From Klebsormidium nitens (lineage: Eukaryota; Streptophyta; Klebsormidiophyceae; Klebsormidiales; Klebsormidiaceae), in assembly GCA_000708835.1 (NCBI GenBank), contig DF237708.1, positions 1 through 35,767 on the forward strand: a DNA stretch of 35,767 bases, written 5' to 3'. Shown here in pieces: positions 19,926 to 35,767 of the stretch. The notes below the pieces were generated by a model that saw nothing but the letters and a program-made list of their open reading frames with translations, made no database searches and was not told the origin of the DNA. The translations under genes and the position numbers were made by a program. The first letter of the stretch is position 1; each line of letters begins with the position of its first letter.

Positions 19926-22900
19926 TTACAACCGCGACCTGGGACTGTCCTCCAAGGGAGCGGCCTGCATTGAGAACCGGGAACGGATAAGGTCCTGACA
20001 CCTGTGTATAAGATCGCTTTCTAAAGTGAAAGCGGCCTTTGCAGAGAAGCTACCCAGAAAATGAAGGGTCGGCGTTTATCTTTGGCAGAGAGGTGGCGTC
20101 CCAGCAAAGCGTGCATCAAAGTACAAAAGTGCATGTTAAAGTTTGATTATGCGTCGGCGCCCTTACCAACTTGACGCCCTTTGAAGCTCGCTCGGCGAGG
20201 AACGCGCTGGGCTTGAAGAACCCGCCGTAGAGCTGGCTCCACTTGCTCAGCTTCTCGTGCACGTACTTGACGCCGATGGAGTCGCCCCACCAGACGACTC
20301 CGCCTCTGCAAACAGGGGAGGATGAGTATCAAGAAAACAAGGCGGACTCTGTTACTCTCATTGGCCGTTCGGAGTTCTCATTTTGCGCGACAGGTGTGCT
20401 GATATCACAGCTGGAAAAGCTCGGTCATCAAAATCTGTCCTGGTCAAGACTGCGGTGCACCATCGGACACTCTGGGAAAATCCGTACAACCGCCGTCCGA
20501 GCCCTTCGTCGACGAAAAAGAACGACTGCCTTCGTGACCGTTCAGGATTCCTCTCGCAATGCGATCCACTCACACGCAAAAAGAGGTCGGTCATCAACGT
20601 TCCCTTGCTTCTTAGGAAGGGAGTCACTCACCTGTACGGGGGAAAGCCCATGGAGAGCACCGACGCAATGTCCAAGTCGCCACCGCTCTGCACAATCTGC
20701 TCTTGAAGCACCCGCGAGGCCTCGTTGACAACCGGAAAGAAGATCATCTCCACAATCTCTTGGTCGGATACTTGAAGCGGCTGCGAAACAGCAAAAAGGG
20801 AGGGGTCGGTGGGGTTTGACAGATCGCATGCAAACGAGACCTTGAATTGCTTGCGGTGACAGTTGCAAGCAGCAAGAACCATGTATGCGTACTTGCGGTC
20901 GAAGCACCGTCAGCGGCTGAGTACTGCACCAATCGTGACACTACAGGAAAGGGGCAAACGACGAACCCAGAGCAAATCAAAGGGACGCAAATTCATGGGT
21001 GTCCTGCGCTAAACGTTTCATATACGAGGCCAGCTTTGGTCTAGCACTACGAACCGATCCCAAAAGCCTGAGAAGTACTTGGAGCACCAAAGGAACCTAC
21101 CCTGCCTTCGGGCATGATACCCGCCGCCTTCCGAGATTGCTCGACGTACTTCTGCAGCTCCGGGTCCGGCTTGTTCTTGCGCTTGTCGTCGTAGACGTAG
21201 AAGCCCTTCTTCGTGCGCTCCCCTGTGGAGACACGAGGTTTAAGCCGATCAAAATAGAGGAAACAATCTGCCACACTCCCTCCAGACCAATCCAGTCAGC
21301 AACCTGGATGCGGAACGCACAGGCAAACAGGCAACACTCGTAACAGACAAAAAGAAGCTTTATGCACGGGGCGTTATCGGCAAGAACGGCTGCCGGTCCT
21401 ACTACTACAAGTATAGAAGGATTACGAAGAGGAAGGATGCAAGAGGGGGAGTCGGGCAACCGTAAGCTTACCGAAGCGTTTGTCGTCGAACAGCAGTTGG
21501 ATCATCTTCGACCCGTACGTTCGGTCAGGCCACTCGGCCAGGTACTGCTTCCCGGTGAGGTATGCGACTTGCATGCCGACCAAGTCGGCGAGCCTGCAAA
21601 GAGTACCCAGCTCGCTCAAAGAAGTCGCCAATGGTCTTGACCTGCAATCTTAATCTTGTGACCATATACGCTTGTAAACACCCTTTCGACAGACACGCAA
21701 CCATCTTACAGTAAAAGTCTCATAGTGCGTCACTCAGGCACTCAAAACGCAGCAACACCGACGCCCAGCCAAGAGATGCTGAAGATTGGTGACGCCGACC
21801 AGAATCGACCGTTTCGCTTGCAATCAATTTTGCACGAAATCGGCTGACGATCCACCCAATGTCTCGGAAATTGATCTTCTGCTTTGCACAGCTACTCGTT
21901 TAGCGCAAAGATTCACGAAGTTAATTACCTGAAGGGTCCCATGGGCATGCCAAAGCTCTTGATGACCTTGTCGATCCGGTAGGGGTCCACGCCGAGGTCA
22001 ACGAGCAGGCTGGCGGCCATGGTGTATGGGAAGAAGACCCGGTTAACAGCAAACCCGGTGCAGTTCCCAACCACAACCGGCGTCTTCTTAATGGTCTTGC
22101 CGAGGGTCAAAAGGTCCACGATCGCCTGGTTGGACGTTCGGTCGGTGCGTACGATCTCCAGCAGGGGCATGACGTGAGCGGGGCTGCACAAGGGAGACGG
22201 CGGCATCCTGGTTTGTTATCTGGCATTTCGCTTCTGTCCGCAATCATTTTTGTCAAACGAGATCCCTCAACCTCTAGGTCCAAATCTATGATGAGAATAA
22301 TGCACCGAAGAAGCCGTAGAACGCCCTTGTTCTCAGCACCCCTAGACCCCTCTGGGAAAGATTTCGGCTTGACACATCCGCATACGGAAGCTCCCATATG
22401 CTGTTTGAAACCTGTCGAAGCCGAGCTGCCAGACAAGATGTTCACAGGCTTTTCACATCAGTAAACAAAAGCAAATACCGATTTATTCGTGCTATTCGTC
22501 GTCCGACCAACGAGATGGATATCTGGATTCAGAATCGCCAGCAGAAGAGAGAGCAGCACCTGAAGAAGTGGGCCCCAATGATCCGGTCCTGTGCGTTGGT
22601 CTTCTTTCCCACGAGGTTGATGTCGATGGTGGAAGTGTTGGTCGCTAGCAGCGCTTGAGGGGAGCAATACTTCTCGAGGTCGGCGAAGATGTTCTGCTTC
22701 AGACCAATGTCCTCAATGACCGCCTGCGAGGAATTTCAAAAGTAATTAGGCTTGAAGAGGCTCCAAAAGTTTTGTAGAGTGCGCATGATGCGATGCGTCG
22801 AAACGTTCGGCGAATCGCCGCTATTTCCGACGGCAGTGCCGAACGCTACCAGCTGGTTCGTTCGGGAGTGAAATAGTGTTGACATCACCATGAACAGGTT

Positions 22901-25900
22901 CGCTTTTGGACTGCATCCGGACGTTGGGTAGAACAGAGAACACTTTTTGTGTTAAGCTTGTGGCCAACTCCGCTACCGAAAAGAGCTTGATTGCTAAAAA
23001 GCGAATCGTGAAATATATCCAGCACAAGAGCGAAAAAAAGCGAGGACGCAGAGAAGATGGAATAGCAGTAAGTCGCTTACCTCAATGACGGCGTCGACCC
23101 CGTTGAAGTCCTTGTACTCAAGCGTGGGCTTGACCAGCTGCATGGTCTTGTTGTACTTGTCCTCGGTCATGCTGCCCTTCTTGACGCGGCTCTTCAGATT
23201 CGCTGCATACGGAGGAGCGTGTTCTTCGTGAGTGAAGCAGCTCCTAAGTACTAAGCCCTGAAAGAGCAGAAACCCTGAAGTGAGGACACGATGAACGAGA
23301 GGGGAGCAACGTCTATGTGCAAGCAAAATCTCTTTGAAGCAACCGGCGGGAGGTTGACTAGGTGGAACCAACAAAAAGCGCCGAGAAGCCTTGTGAAACA
23401 GTTGCCTGTTAGCTCACCTGCAATCCTGTCTACGCCGGCTTGCAGGAAGTCCTGGTTGACCTCCTTAAGGAGCACGGGGATGCCGGCAAGCACGAGAGCC
23501 GTTGCAATGCCTGAACCCATGAGACCACCGCCGATGATGGCGACTGAGCGAATCGGGCGCGGCTTCAGCCCTTTGTCGGTGACACCCGCGACCTGCGCGA
23601 AATGCAGCTCGATTGGTATGAATGGCAACAACTTTTAAATCTCAGTCTCGTGACGCTTATAAGCGATCCTGCCGGTCCTGCTTCTTGCAGTACGCGCAAT
23701 CATTGCCCGTTCGTCCATTCATTCTTCCATTAGAACGTCGAGAATGAAAAGCTCTTCAGAATCTGGTCACGGCTTCCACCATAGCTGCGGAACGGCGAAT
23801 GCTCTCTCTTTTCATTCCCTTTGTGACCATGTAAACAAACGAAGTTGTCTTCCTAATACGTTCGATGATTTGCAGGTCGCAGGGAGCGAACATATTCAAT
23901 GTGGTTTAGAGGCTGCTCAGAGAGATGAGTAGAGTACCTGAGCGACATTCAGATACGACAACTCGAACGGAGCTGGTTATCCCACAGCTTACAAGCAGAT
24001 TTTGGACCTGTGGCAGCTTCCTTACCTTGGTCGTAGCCCGCTGGGCAAAGAAGACGTGAGTGAGCGCCTTCGATGTATCCGACAGCACGAGCTCCTTGAA
24101 CACCTCTGCCTCCTGTAAGGAAGCAATCAGGTAGGTACGTCATCTGGCTGGCTTCTGCAGATTCTATGTTTTCTGCACGGACTTGCGGACAGATCAACGG
24201 TAATCGGCTGATACATCATAAGGCTACACAAAGTTTCAAATTTTTCTGCAGCAGCCAACAAACAGTTCTCTGAAAGCGAAACCGGCCCACAGTTCCACAT
24301 AAAGCCGTTTCAAGACTCTTGAAGCCAGAAGGCAGGAAGGAATGGACGACAGGGTGCGGTGTACGCTTATTCTCGACGTTACGTACCTTCCTGTTCCCCT
24401 CGTAACCCCCGTGCCGAACCCCAGCCTCCACTGCATCCAGGCAGGCTTGCGGATGATTGACATTGGGGGCGGTTGCACGGGCCTGCTTTCTTGCAAACTT
24501 GATGATTTCGAGGGCATCATCCAGCTCTTCTATCTTGTCACTTCTTTCGAGCGATTTGACGAGAGGTCTTCGCCCACTGGCGAGATCGAGAGCGACCTTC
24601 CTCGCAGCACTGAGTAGCTGATTGAGAGGGACAATCTCATCGATCAGGCCCAGCTCTTTGCCCTCTTCGGCCTTGATTGGCTTGGACAGCTGCAGCAGAG
24701 ATACAGACGGTCGATGTTACTGTACTCATCATGTCTGCGAACCCCGCCTTTTGGCATCTCGATGCTAATTAAGCGTTTGTCTAGTGCCGCAAAGGATTCA
24801 GCAAGACCAGATGATGTTGCCATGGGTTTCATGGTGCCATGGTGATTTGAAGGACGAATATTCGCTAGTAAGTAAGCCAAAAGCCTTGAGGAGGATACTC
24901 ACCAGCATCATTTCTACTGCTTTCGCCAGACCAGTAAGCCGAGGCAGGCGCTGTGTTCCTGCATTAGCGGATACACATTGAGTAAGTTCGATATCACATT
25001 CCATCAACCTGTTGCCAAGGATGTGATCGAGTACAGGAAGTAAGTTGTACGCCTGCAACATTTGCTTATGCCAGCCTCAGCATATGCTCATTCGAAATGC
25101 GGTTGATGGAGAGCTTGAGTGTTTTCAAGAACCCTCACCTCCAAAACCAGGGATGATGCCAAGGGTCAATTCCGGCAGTCCAAGTTGTGCCTTAGGGGCT
25201 GAAAGGCGTGCATGACAAGACTGCACAGACGGCGCGCAAGTTGATATGAGCGCCTGATTCATCTTGCTGAGAGCATCGTCTTAAGTTAGAGAGCACCATT
25301 GACTCACCGCCTTCTATTCAGTGAAATATTTCTCAAGCCCCTTCTTCAATTCATCAATCTGCAATCAAGGACTGCAACACTGAAGACCCTCAGCCAATAC
25401 ATCAGAGGCATCAGTGGGGAACATATCCATGAGATTACAAGAAACCTCACCATTGCTAGCTCGAGGCCTCCACCCAATGCAAGCCCCTCAATCGCAGCCA
25501 CAGCAGGCTTCGGCCCAGCTGCAACGACATTAGAACAACCTTCAGATCCTTTCAGATGTTTAGTGGAAGAGCTCACTCAAGGCCCTCCGCCGCAGCCACA
25601 GCAAAACAAGACAATGAAACAGAAAGATCAGCTTCTTTGCTGACACTTGAGGCAAAAGCAATGACCACCTTGCGGATGTCACCGGTGGAAAAGCAGGGAG
25701 GGTTTCAGAGGGCAAAGTCAGGCCTGACTTACACTCGACAGTCTTGATCATTAGGTCCGTTGAGACGTCGCCGAGCGAGGCAATTTCACCTGCATAAGGT
25801 GAGGGATATCAACAACAGCAGAAGCACCTCGATCGGACAAATTACTCAATAAAGCAGGTTGCAGAGCTTCTGTACATACCAGCATTCTTCTAACTTTCTA

Positions 25901-26673
25901 GCTCACCTCTCTCCTGCTGCTGCACGATAGCACTGATGTCAAAGCCGCCAGAGAACCTGCCGTTGGCTCCTGCAATCCAGTCCACCAAATATGATGAGAT
26001 GCTGTGAAATTCCTTGCAGATATGCAGAAATGGACTCTGCCACTGATGCTTTTTTAGTGGCTTCAATACTTTTAAGATTGTCCATCGGTATTTTACGACT
26101 AGTTTTGATGATGGTTCTCATATAATTTTATAGGCGTTCAACTTGGATGAGGGCCACCAAGCAGAGAAGCTGACAAGGAAGGAGGGGAGCGGAGGGGAGC
26201 TAATACAGTTGCGAGCGAAAGATCTTACCTGTGACTACGATGGCCTTGACGTCCTTGCGGTGGTGCGCTTCATCAAAAGCTTCTTTCAGGCCTTTTAGCA
26301 CTGCATGTCGAAGAGTGCCAAGTCAACGATGAAACAACAAGATGGCAAGGATGGCTAGATACGAATCGGGAGCAGGGTGGTGGTGCAGATGAACAGCTGA
26401 GACAGCGATTGCAACATTGACAGCAAACTATGACATAAGGACCCTGCAGGAGTAACCAGCATGCCAAGTCAACACAAAAGTTTTGATTGAGAACTTCACA
26501 AGCAATCCAGGCACAAACAAGCCAGTCTCACTTTTAATAGCCAATTCAGAAAGGATAATGAGGGATTTCAAGCATCACACACCTGCAGGTGCCAAGGCGT
26601 TCACTGGCGGGTTGTGCATGGTCACTATCATCACTTCATCATGGCCGACCTCAGTAGTCACCCTCGTCGCCAT
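19926..26673 (-). CDS. MFP2: Peroxisomal multifunctional beta-oxidation protein (enoyl-CoA hydratase / 3-hydroxyacyl-CoA dehydrogenase)
   Basis: Eighteen exons in transcript order: 26583-26673, 26229-26300, 25907-25969, 25733-25789, 25451-25518, 25139-25220, 24903-24958, 24387-24689, 24026-24112, 23418-23592, 23081-23202, 22560-22723, 21929-22183, 21472-21593, 21101-21222, 20632-20780, 20167-20305 and 19926-19964. All phases join, giving 721 aa, the length of Arabidopsis AIM1/MFP2. Residues 1-290 are the hydratase, with catalytic Glu114 (GGGLELA) and Glu134 (PELTLG) 20 apart as in crotonases. Residues 294-600 are the NAD-dependent dehydrogenase, with GGGLMG (314-319) and the His444/Glu456 pair (AHFFSPAH, LLEIV). 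A C-terminal dehydrogenase-like domain ends near 700. The last exon encodes 12 residues ending in SRL, a PTS1 signal, so the enzyme should act in peroxisomes. It hydrates 2-trans-enoyl-CoA and oxidises the 3-hydroxyacyl-CoA. It is divergent from the thiolase gene. Confidence 0.93.
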
Positions 26674-27284
26674 ATTGGCCCCCCCAAAAACCGAAAATGT
26701 AAACGACCAGAGCTAAAGACGTCTCGCTTAGGAAAAGAGAAGGACGAGCAGCTATGGCGCCCTTTTTCTGATCTCAACTGGCCCCTTTCCTCTTTTGCTC
26801 TGATTAGCCTTCACAGGCTTCAGAACACATGGAGCTCTTGTCGTCGTCCTTCTTTGGAGTGCTAGACTCTAGGCAGTGTGTTGCACACACTAGTGTCAAG
26901 CCGGTTGCCAGCTGACTCAGCAACCCTACTTTTCCCCCAAACATCGAACAGCCGACGTCGAAGGTAAGTCGAATCCTGTCTGCGACTAGCGCTCCTGTGC
27001 TGCAATCGACGACGAAATCGTGTGCCGCCGACAGCCGGCGTCCTCGTCAGCAGAGGGCACCTGCACTTTTGAGGGGAAGTTGACACTCGCTCTGCTCGAG
27101 AAGGACTCTGAAGAATCAGCTGACCTCCATCTTCCCAAATTCCTTTGCTGGTGGCCCTGCTGGTGGTGTGACTTGCAAGTTCGCAGTCGGCAGAAGGTTG
27201 CAAGCTCAAACCCTAATTGCTGCTCTGCTGATCAGAAAGGCCTGCCAGCATTGGCCCAAGACGCATTCTTAAAGGATTGCAACC
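26674..27284. promoter_or_regulatory. Bidirectional promoter of MFP2 and the thiolase
   Basis: 611 bp separate the two start codons, which serve consecutive steps of beta-oxidation on opposite strands. A perfect telo-box (AAACCCTAA) lies at 27208-27216, 69 bp before the thiolase ATG and so probably in its 5' UTR. A GTAAGT at 26964 could be the donor of a 5'-UTR intron, but I cannot fix its acceptor. No TATA box is evident for either gene. Confidence 0.6.
27208..27216 (+). promoter_or_regulatory. Telo-box AAACCCTAA
   Basis: Exact match to the plant telo-box, an element usually found close to transcription starts of genes for growth and translation. It is close to the thiolase start codon and on its sense strand. 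Confidence 0.4.
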
Positions 27285-31799
<4,515 letters not shown>

Positions 31800-32853
31800 C
31801 AATGCAATTGACATTTTAGGGTAGATCTCCCTACTCTTTTCTTCAGTTTTCATGGTGCTTCTCTTGCATATGCTAGCAATATTTGCTCTGAAGAGCACGT
31901 GTATCTGATATGGTTACAAGTCTGCTGTACGGTCCATCACGTGGCTCTGCACCTGTCAACTCGATGACTTGAGGAAGCCCGTTCTGTTGCAAAGTTGGGC
32001 TCTGCATATCGATGTTGATCTTAGAACAGGTGTACTGGAGCTTCGATCTGTAATCAGCAACAACATGTTCAGAACATGATTCGTAGTGAGATTTATTTAG
32101 GTTCTTGGGCCGTCCATATAGGGACCACATAGCTAGTGTCCGGTAGATCCTTCCAATCAGATGACGTAATGGCATAAGCGGCTTAAGAGTGAGGGCGGCG
32201 CACGCCGACTCAGCAAGCATCGTTAACTGTATATGACGTGGCGGCGCTGAGAATGAAAGCCCCATACAATAAGGCATGCATTGCCGCACGTGCATGTATA
32301 CGAACGAATTTTTCCATGTTTTCATATGGAAATTAGCTTAGCTTCCTTAAATTGCAAATTTAAGTTTCTGAGAGTTGTTGCACTGGCATGCATGCGCCTG
32401 AATCTCGCATTACGATACAGTCCATCCAAGCTGAATTATAATAGCTTTAGTCCTTCACTAAAGTAGAGAGGCAACGGCATGGGGGCCATCTAGCTGATTT
32501 GGGCCTAAGTGCAATTTGGAGCGGGTCTATAGGAGACTTTTTCCAATAATCAATTGGTGCAATTTAGCTCAGCTCTAGATTTATGCATGGTCTATAAAGA
32601 ACCAACGTGGTGACGTTGGATCAAGGCTGGCATCTTCTCTGCTATATTGTACAAAAGTGTAAAGAGTATTCAAGATCACCAAAGACAGGGACGGTTCGTA
32701 TGGCAGAAAGCGTGCGGGCATGCAGTACCTGGTTTCATTACAATTGCACTACTCTAAAAGCCAAAGCTACTCAGAAAATAAGTTTTAAGTATGTGCCCAA
32801 TGGCACCCAAAGCCCCTTTCGCTCACAAGATTCTTTAGCAGGACTATCAAACC
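31800..32853. other. Intergenic region between the convergent thiolase and F-box genes
   Basis: About 1 kb that should contain both 3' UTRs. It carries CATGCATT at 32275-32282 and CATGCATG at 32387-32394. No coding exon is recognisable. Confidence 0.6.
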
Positions 32854-34527
32854 TCACTTTGCATTAACAAGAGCTCGACGTCCGGTGTACAGCTTCATCT
32901 GTTTGGCATCTAAGTCCACGTTCCCTAAAATCCTAACACTTGCCTCCCGCAGAAGTTGTGAAGATGCACCCTCGTTTGGTTCCAGAAAGTCAAGAAGCCT
33001 CTGTAATAATTGGGGCACCGCTGGCATCATCTCTCTAAACAGAGCACACTCCGCCAACCGCGCAAGTGCCAGTGCTGATCTTTCCCGGGTCTCAAGGCTC
33101 TCGCTCCAAAGAAGGCCCACCAACTTCTCTACACAACCAGGCACCCTCAGCATATTCTCTACTTTGTCCTCAGACATTGCGTATGCCAAAGAGCACAGGC
33201 AGTGTGCCCCCTGTCCTTGCAACTTTGCATTCCCGCTGTCCAGCAAACCCACAAGCTTCTCTAGGGACTGGGGCGTCGAGGAGAGAGCCTCGGCGCCCTC
33301 AGATTGAGAAGTCAGTTTTGCAAGTGCATCTCCCACAGCTAGTTGCACTTCGGGGTCCACATCATCCAGGAGACTGACCAGGCCCTGGAGAATTTCGGGG
33401 GCATTGAGGAGCAGCGTGCGGGCTTGGATGTCATCTGCTAGACAGGATATGATGGAGGGGACTGAACTCAGTGACTCCAACTCTCTATCAGCCAATGCAT
33501 GGGCCAGCCCCTGTATGCACCCCGGAGCAGTGGCTATAGGGACCTCATGCCCATTGACCAGTGCCAGGCGCTCGAGTATCCACAACGCTCTGTTCCGAAA
33601 TGCCACATCCTGACGGCTGAGGAAAGTAACCACCTTCTGCAGGCACCCAGGAAACCGAAGTACAGCTTGCTGGATCTGCGCCCGAGGGTCCTCCTTAGCA
33701 GCCAACGAACCCAACAAGTTCAACAGGATATATGATCCCGTCAACTCCTTTACGTCATCCCCACTGTACAAAAGACCGACCACCTTTTCCAGGTCCCTTG
33801 GCACCCCAACCCTTCTCGGGCCCTTCAATGGCACTTTCAAATGTCTGCCGTGCCATAAGAAGACTTCTTTCAGTGAGCTGGAGCGGAGTTCACCTTGTTT
33901 GCCGTGTACACTGTGAAGCTCGAGTGTCTCTAGAACGGGGAAGCTCGGCAGGATTGAGCTCAGTGTTTCCACAGACACCGCGAGTTCGGGCACAACCAGG
34001 GTTTGGAGAGCTGCGAAGGGCTTGGGTAGCATTGAGAACTTTAGGCAGTCCGGACCCTCACGCTCACAGTCCCACAGAAAGATGCGAAATGCCACCAGCC
34101 GCTTGCACTCTTGGAGTGAGTGGAAGATTGACTCGCAGTCAATGGGCTCGTCCTCGTCGTCAAGCCCCCAAAATATCAGCTGAATCTCTTCAAGAGTGTC
34201 TAGGCTGAGAGGGATGAAGGATTGAAGGATGGCAGTCAGATCAACCGGGCGGTCCAAGTACAGAGCCACCTTGGTCAACGAGCGTCTGCTCACATCCCCA
34301 GACATGTAGCGCAAGAAGTTCCGCTCATCTTCAATGCAGCCTATCTTCCACTCCAGGCATCCAGTCTTAGAGACCAGAGCTCTGAACGTCTTGCTCACTG
34401 CCTCTAGCTGCAGCCTCTGGTGGGCCTTCTTCGGCTCATAGGATGATGGGCTCCAAAGCAGTCTCTGGAAGATGCTCACTGTCAGCTCTTCACTCAAGCG
34501 GTCAAAGAGGTCCCCTTGCGACTCCAT
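32854..34527 (-). CDS. F-box and armadillo-repeat protein, intronless
   Basis: A single exon of 557 aa. Residues 7-51 look like an F-box (LFDRLSEELTVSIFQRL, then a hydrophobic segment ending VSKTFRALV). Residues 80-240 hold leucine-rich stretches (LTKVALYLDRP, LQTLVVPEL, LETLELHSVHG) like the irregular LRRs of F-box/LRR proteins. From about residue 244 to 545 there are helical armadillo/HEAT-type repeats, several with the pattern E-K-V/L-V-G-L-L-x-S (DLEKVVGLLYSG, SLEKLVGLLDSG, CVEKLVGLLWSE). It is probably the substrate receptor of an SCF ubiquitin ligase, with the repeats binding the target; the target is unknown. The frame stays open upstream but has no ATG until the one at 34527, which directly precedes the F-box. 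Repeat length, and so the exact domain borders, are estimated by eye. Confidence 0.8.
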   Translation of the reverse strand: MESQGDLFDRLSEELTVSIFQRLLWSPSSYEPKKAHQRLQLEAVSKTFRALVSKTGCLEWKIGCIEDERNFLRYMSGDVSRRSLTKVALYLDRPVDLTAILQSFIPLSLDTLEEIQLIFWGLDDEDEPIDCESIFHSLQECKRLVAFRIFLWDCEREGPDCLKFSMLPKPFAALQTLVVPELAVSVETLSSILPSFPVLETLELHSVHGKQGELRSSSLKEVFLWHGRHLKVPLKGPRRVGVPRDLEKVVGLLYSGDDVKELTGSYILLNLLGSLAAKEDPRAQIQQAVLRFPGCLQKVVTFLSRQDVAFRNRALWILERLALVNGHEVPIATAPGCIQGLAHALADRELESLSSVPSIISCLADDIQARTLLLNAPEILQGLVSLLDDVDPEVQLAVGDALAKLTSQSEGAEALSSTPQSLEKLVGLLDSGNAKLQGQGAHCLCSLAYAMSEDKVENMLRVPGCVEKLVGLLWSESLETRERSALALARLAECALFREMMPAVPQLLQRLLDFLEPNEGASSQLLREASVRILGNVDLDAKQMKLYTGRRALVNAK

Positions 34528-35510
34528 TGCGCCCTTGATAATAGCTCTACATATGGACCCACAGTATTTACCCAAGGCCAAAGCCTCAGTGACAGAAGGG
34601 AAAGAGAAGATCGAAGACCAATTGACGTTGATGTTCACAGTTCAGTTCAATGTTGACGCACTCTGGAATACCGGTACTGGTAACTCAGGACTCTGAGCCC
34701 GTGTCAGGAGTTCCATAGGAGTGATTTAACGGGTGAGGGACTTGAGATTCACGAACCCCGACCAAACAAACTACAAACCCTAACCCAAATAGTCACCCGC
34801 TCCGCACCCGAACCTACCCTAACCACCATGCTAAACCTACCCGTCCCCCGGGCGCCAATCTTAAGTCACTCTGCAGTTACCAGAGTCACTCTGGACCCTG
34901 GTGCCTGTCTGCTTTGAATTCATTTGATCAAATCCTAACAGTGGCGTCAATGATTTGCATTCAATGTCTCCGTACGGTGTGCTCAGCCTTGCTGCAAGCC
35001 CATTGGGGGTGTCTACCTCAAGGGCCATGTGGCGCAGGTACATCAGGGGTATCGACTGCCTGTGGGCGCGGCGCGAAATCAGCCAAGTGGCGGCTTTGTT
35101 GAAATTGGCTTTGAGCGACGTCGCGAAGGAGGCCAATTTAAGGGCATCTGGTCGCCGTGGGATGTCCAGGGTCCACTTTGTCCGCTTAACCCCACTGGGA
35201 AACCTGGCTTCTAAACCCATGTTCGTTACAGATCTCCGTATGAAGCCCTGGATTTCGCGAAGGCCCAAGACGTCTTTTCCATTTCAAAGGCGTCGAACTG
35301 GAAAGCGAATTTGCATGTAACGTTCGACGGAACAGCCTACTTATTGTGCCACGTAACCTACGTGATTCTCTCACCCACTACATATAAACGACGCGAAGGC
35401 CCAGGGTGTGAACCCTTCATTGTACGGAACACTTGAAAGTGTGATACCTACTGCATGAAGTTATTTACATCAAATGATCATGAAGGTATCGAATAGGTAT
35501 TTAACCCTTT

Positions 35511-35545
35511 AACAGCGGCTGTTGCCTTTTGTTGCCTTTCGCAAC
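35511..35545. repeat. Palindrome and hairpin with GTTGC core
   Basis: AACAGC-G-GCTGTT (35511-35523) is a perfect palindrome around one base. GTTGC-CTTTC-GCAAC (35531-35545) is a perfect 5-bp stem with a 5-base loop. Both share the GTTGC word with the hairpin at 35702. Confidence 0.5.
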
Positions 35546-35674
35546 AACATGGATATATTCGCGTGCCACGGCCTCCAAATCACGGCAAATGACCCCAGCA
35601 CTTCGGGTGGGGTGTTATCGGCCCAAAATAAAAATATAAAAAAAGCAACAAAAAATTTCGGGGGGGTCCGGGCC

Positions 35675-35683
35675 TATATAAGG
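35675..35683 (+). promoter_or_regulatory. TATA box near the right edge
   Basis: TATATAAGG follows a G-rich run and is followed 19 bp later by a perfect stem-loop. It probably drives a rightward transcript that starts near the window end. Confidence 0.45.
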
Positions 35684-35701
35684 ACTTGACCCCCCAGTAG
35701 A

Positions 35702-35732
35702 CTGTTGCCTGTGATGTTGCCCCAGGCAACAG
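35702..35732 (+). repeat. Perfect 10-bp stem-loop downstream of the TATA box
   Basis: CTGTTGCCTG (35702-35711) pairs perfectly with CAGGCAACAG (35723-35732) around an 11-base loop. Given the TATA position it would lie at or just after the transcription start. Confidence 0.6.
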
Positions 35733-35767
35733 GCCTGCGGGGGGCCAACCGGGCACAATGTAGGTTG

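Larger units (their letters stand above)
34528..35767. other. Right flank with promoter-like and hairpin elements
   Basis: The left part is the upstream region of the F-box gene and carries a telo-box (AAACCCTAA at 34775-34783, + strand) in a C-rich, purine-poor stretch. Short open frames at 34861-35268 are not recognisable. The last 260 bp hold short inverted repeats with a GTTGC core and a TATA box, so a transcription unit or an LTR probably continues beyond the window. Confidence 0.5.

Noticed and set aside
34840-34860. TTGGCGCC-like stretch (minus strand) as a retrotransposon primer-binding site
   Set aside because: The match is short, no LTR end was found beside it, and the F-box gene follows within 330 bp, leaving no room for an element body.
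34861-35268. Open frame of 135 codons on the minus strand, and overlapping frames on the + strand
   Set aside because: No motif or splice context was recognised on either strand. They could be remnants of a mobile element, but I cannot support a gene.

Overview
The window is nuclear DNA of an intron-rich eukaryote, most likely a green alga of the streptophyte side. A Klebsormidium-like organism is my guess from memory, not something the sequence proves. The support is GT-AG introns in six of the eight recognised genes or more, a plant-type peroxisomal multifunctional beta-oxidation enzyme ending in Ser-Arg-Leu, and plant-like promoter motifs such as AAACCCTAA telo-boxes and CATGCATG. I see no bacterial operon, CRISPR array or prophage. 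All gene models were assembled by eye from splice sites, reading phase and remembered family sequences; no search was run.

Layout from left to right: a TXNDC9/phosducin-like thioredoxin-fold gene (877-3481, +); two tandem paralogues of a small secreted cysteine-rich protein, five exons each with identical intron phases (5094-7256 and 8295-10498, +); an intronless short DPH6-type ATP-pyrophosphatase (11240-11947, -); a CDIN1/C15orf41-type nuclease-fold gene (12248-15666, -); an MTFP1 mitochondrial fission process gene (16354-18721, +); an 18-exon peroxisomal MFP2/AIM1-type enoyl-CoA hydratase/3-hydroxyacyl-CoA dehydrogenase (19926-26673, -); an ACAT-type thiolase (27285-31799, +); an intronless F-box plus armadillo-repeat protein (32854-34527, -); and a right flank with a TATA box and several short hairpins.

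Two gene pairs are divergent and share short 5' spacers: CDIN1/MTFP1 (687 bp) and MFP2/thiolase (611 bp). The second pair is the functional highlight. It puts the last three steps of beta-oxidation head to head, like a eukaryotic counterpart of fadB/fadA. The hydratase/dehydrogenase carries a C-terminal PTS1 (SRL) on its own 39-nt exon, and the thiolase carries a peptide that fits the N-terminal PTS2 consensus (R-L-x5-H-A), so both could enter the peroxisome by different import routes.

Other points of interest are: the secreted paralogues, where one copy has lost two cysteines together and has three N-glycosylation sequons absent from the other; a tandem array of decayed copies of the 5' part of the catalytic exon inside the CDIN1 intron; and a 21-bp repeat that has expanded inside the conserved C-terminal domain of the same protein.
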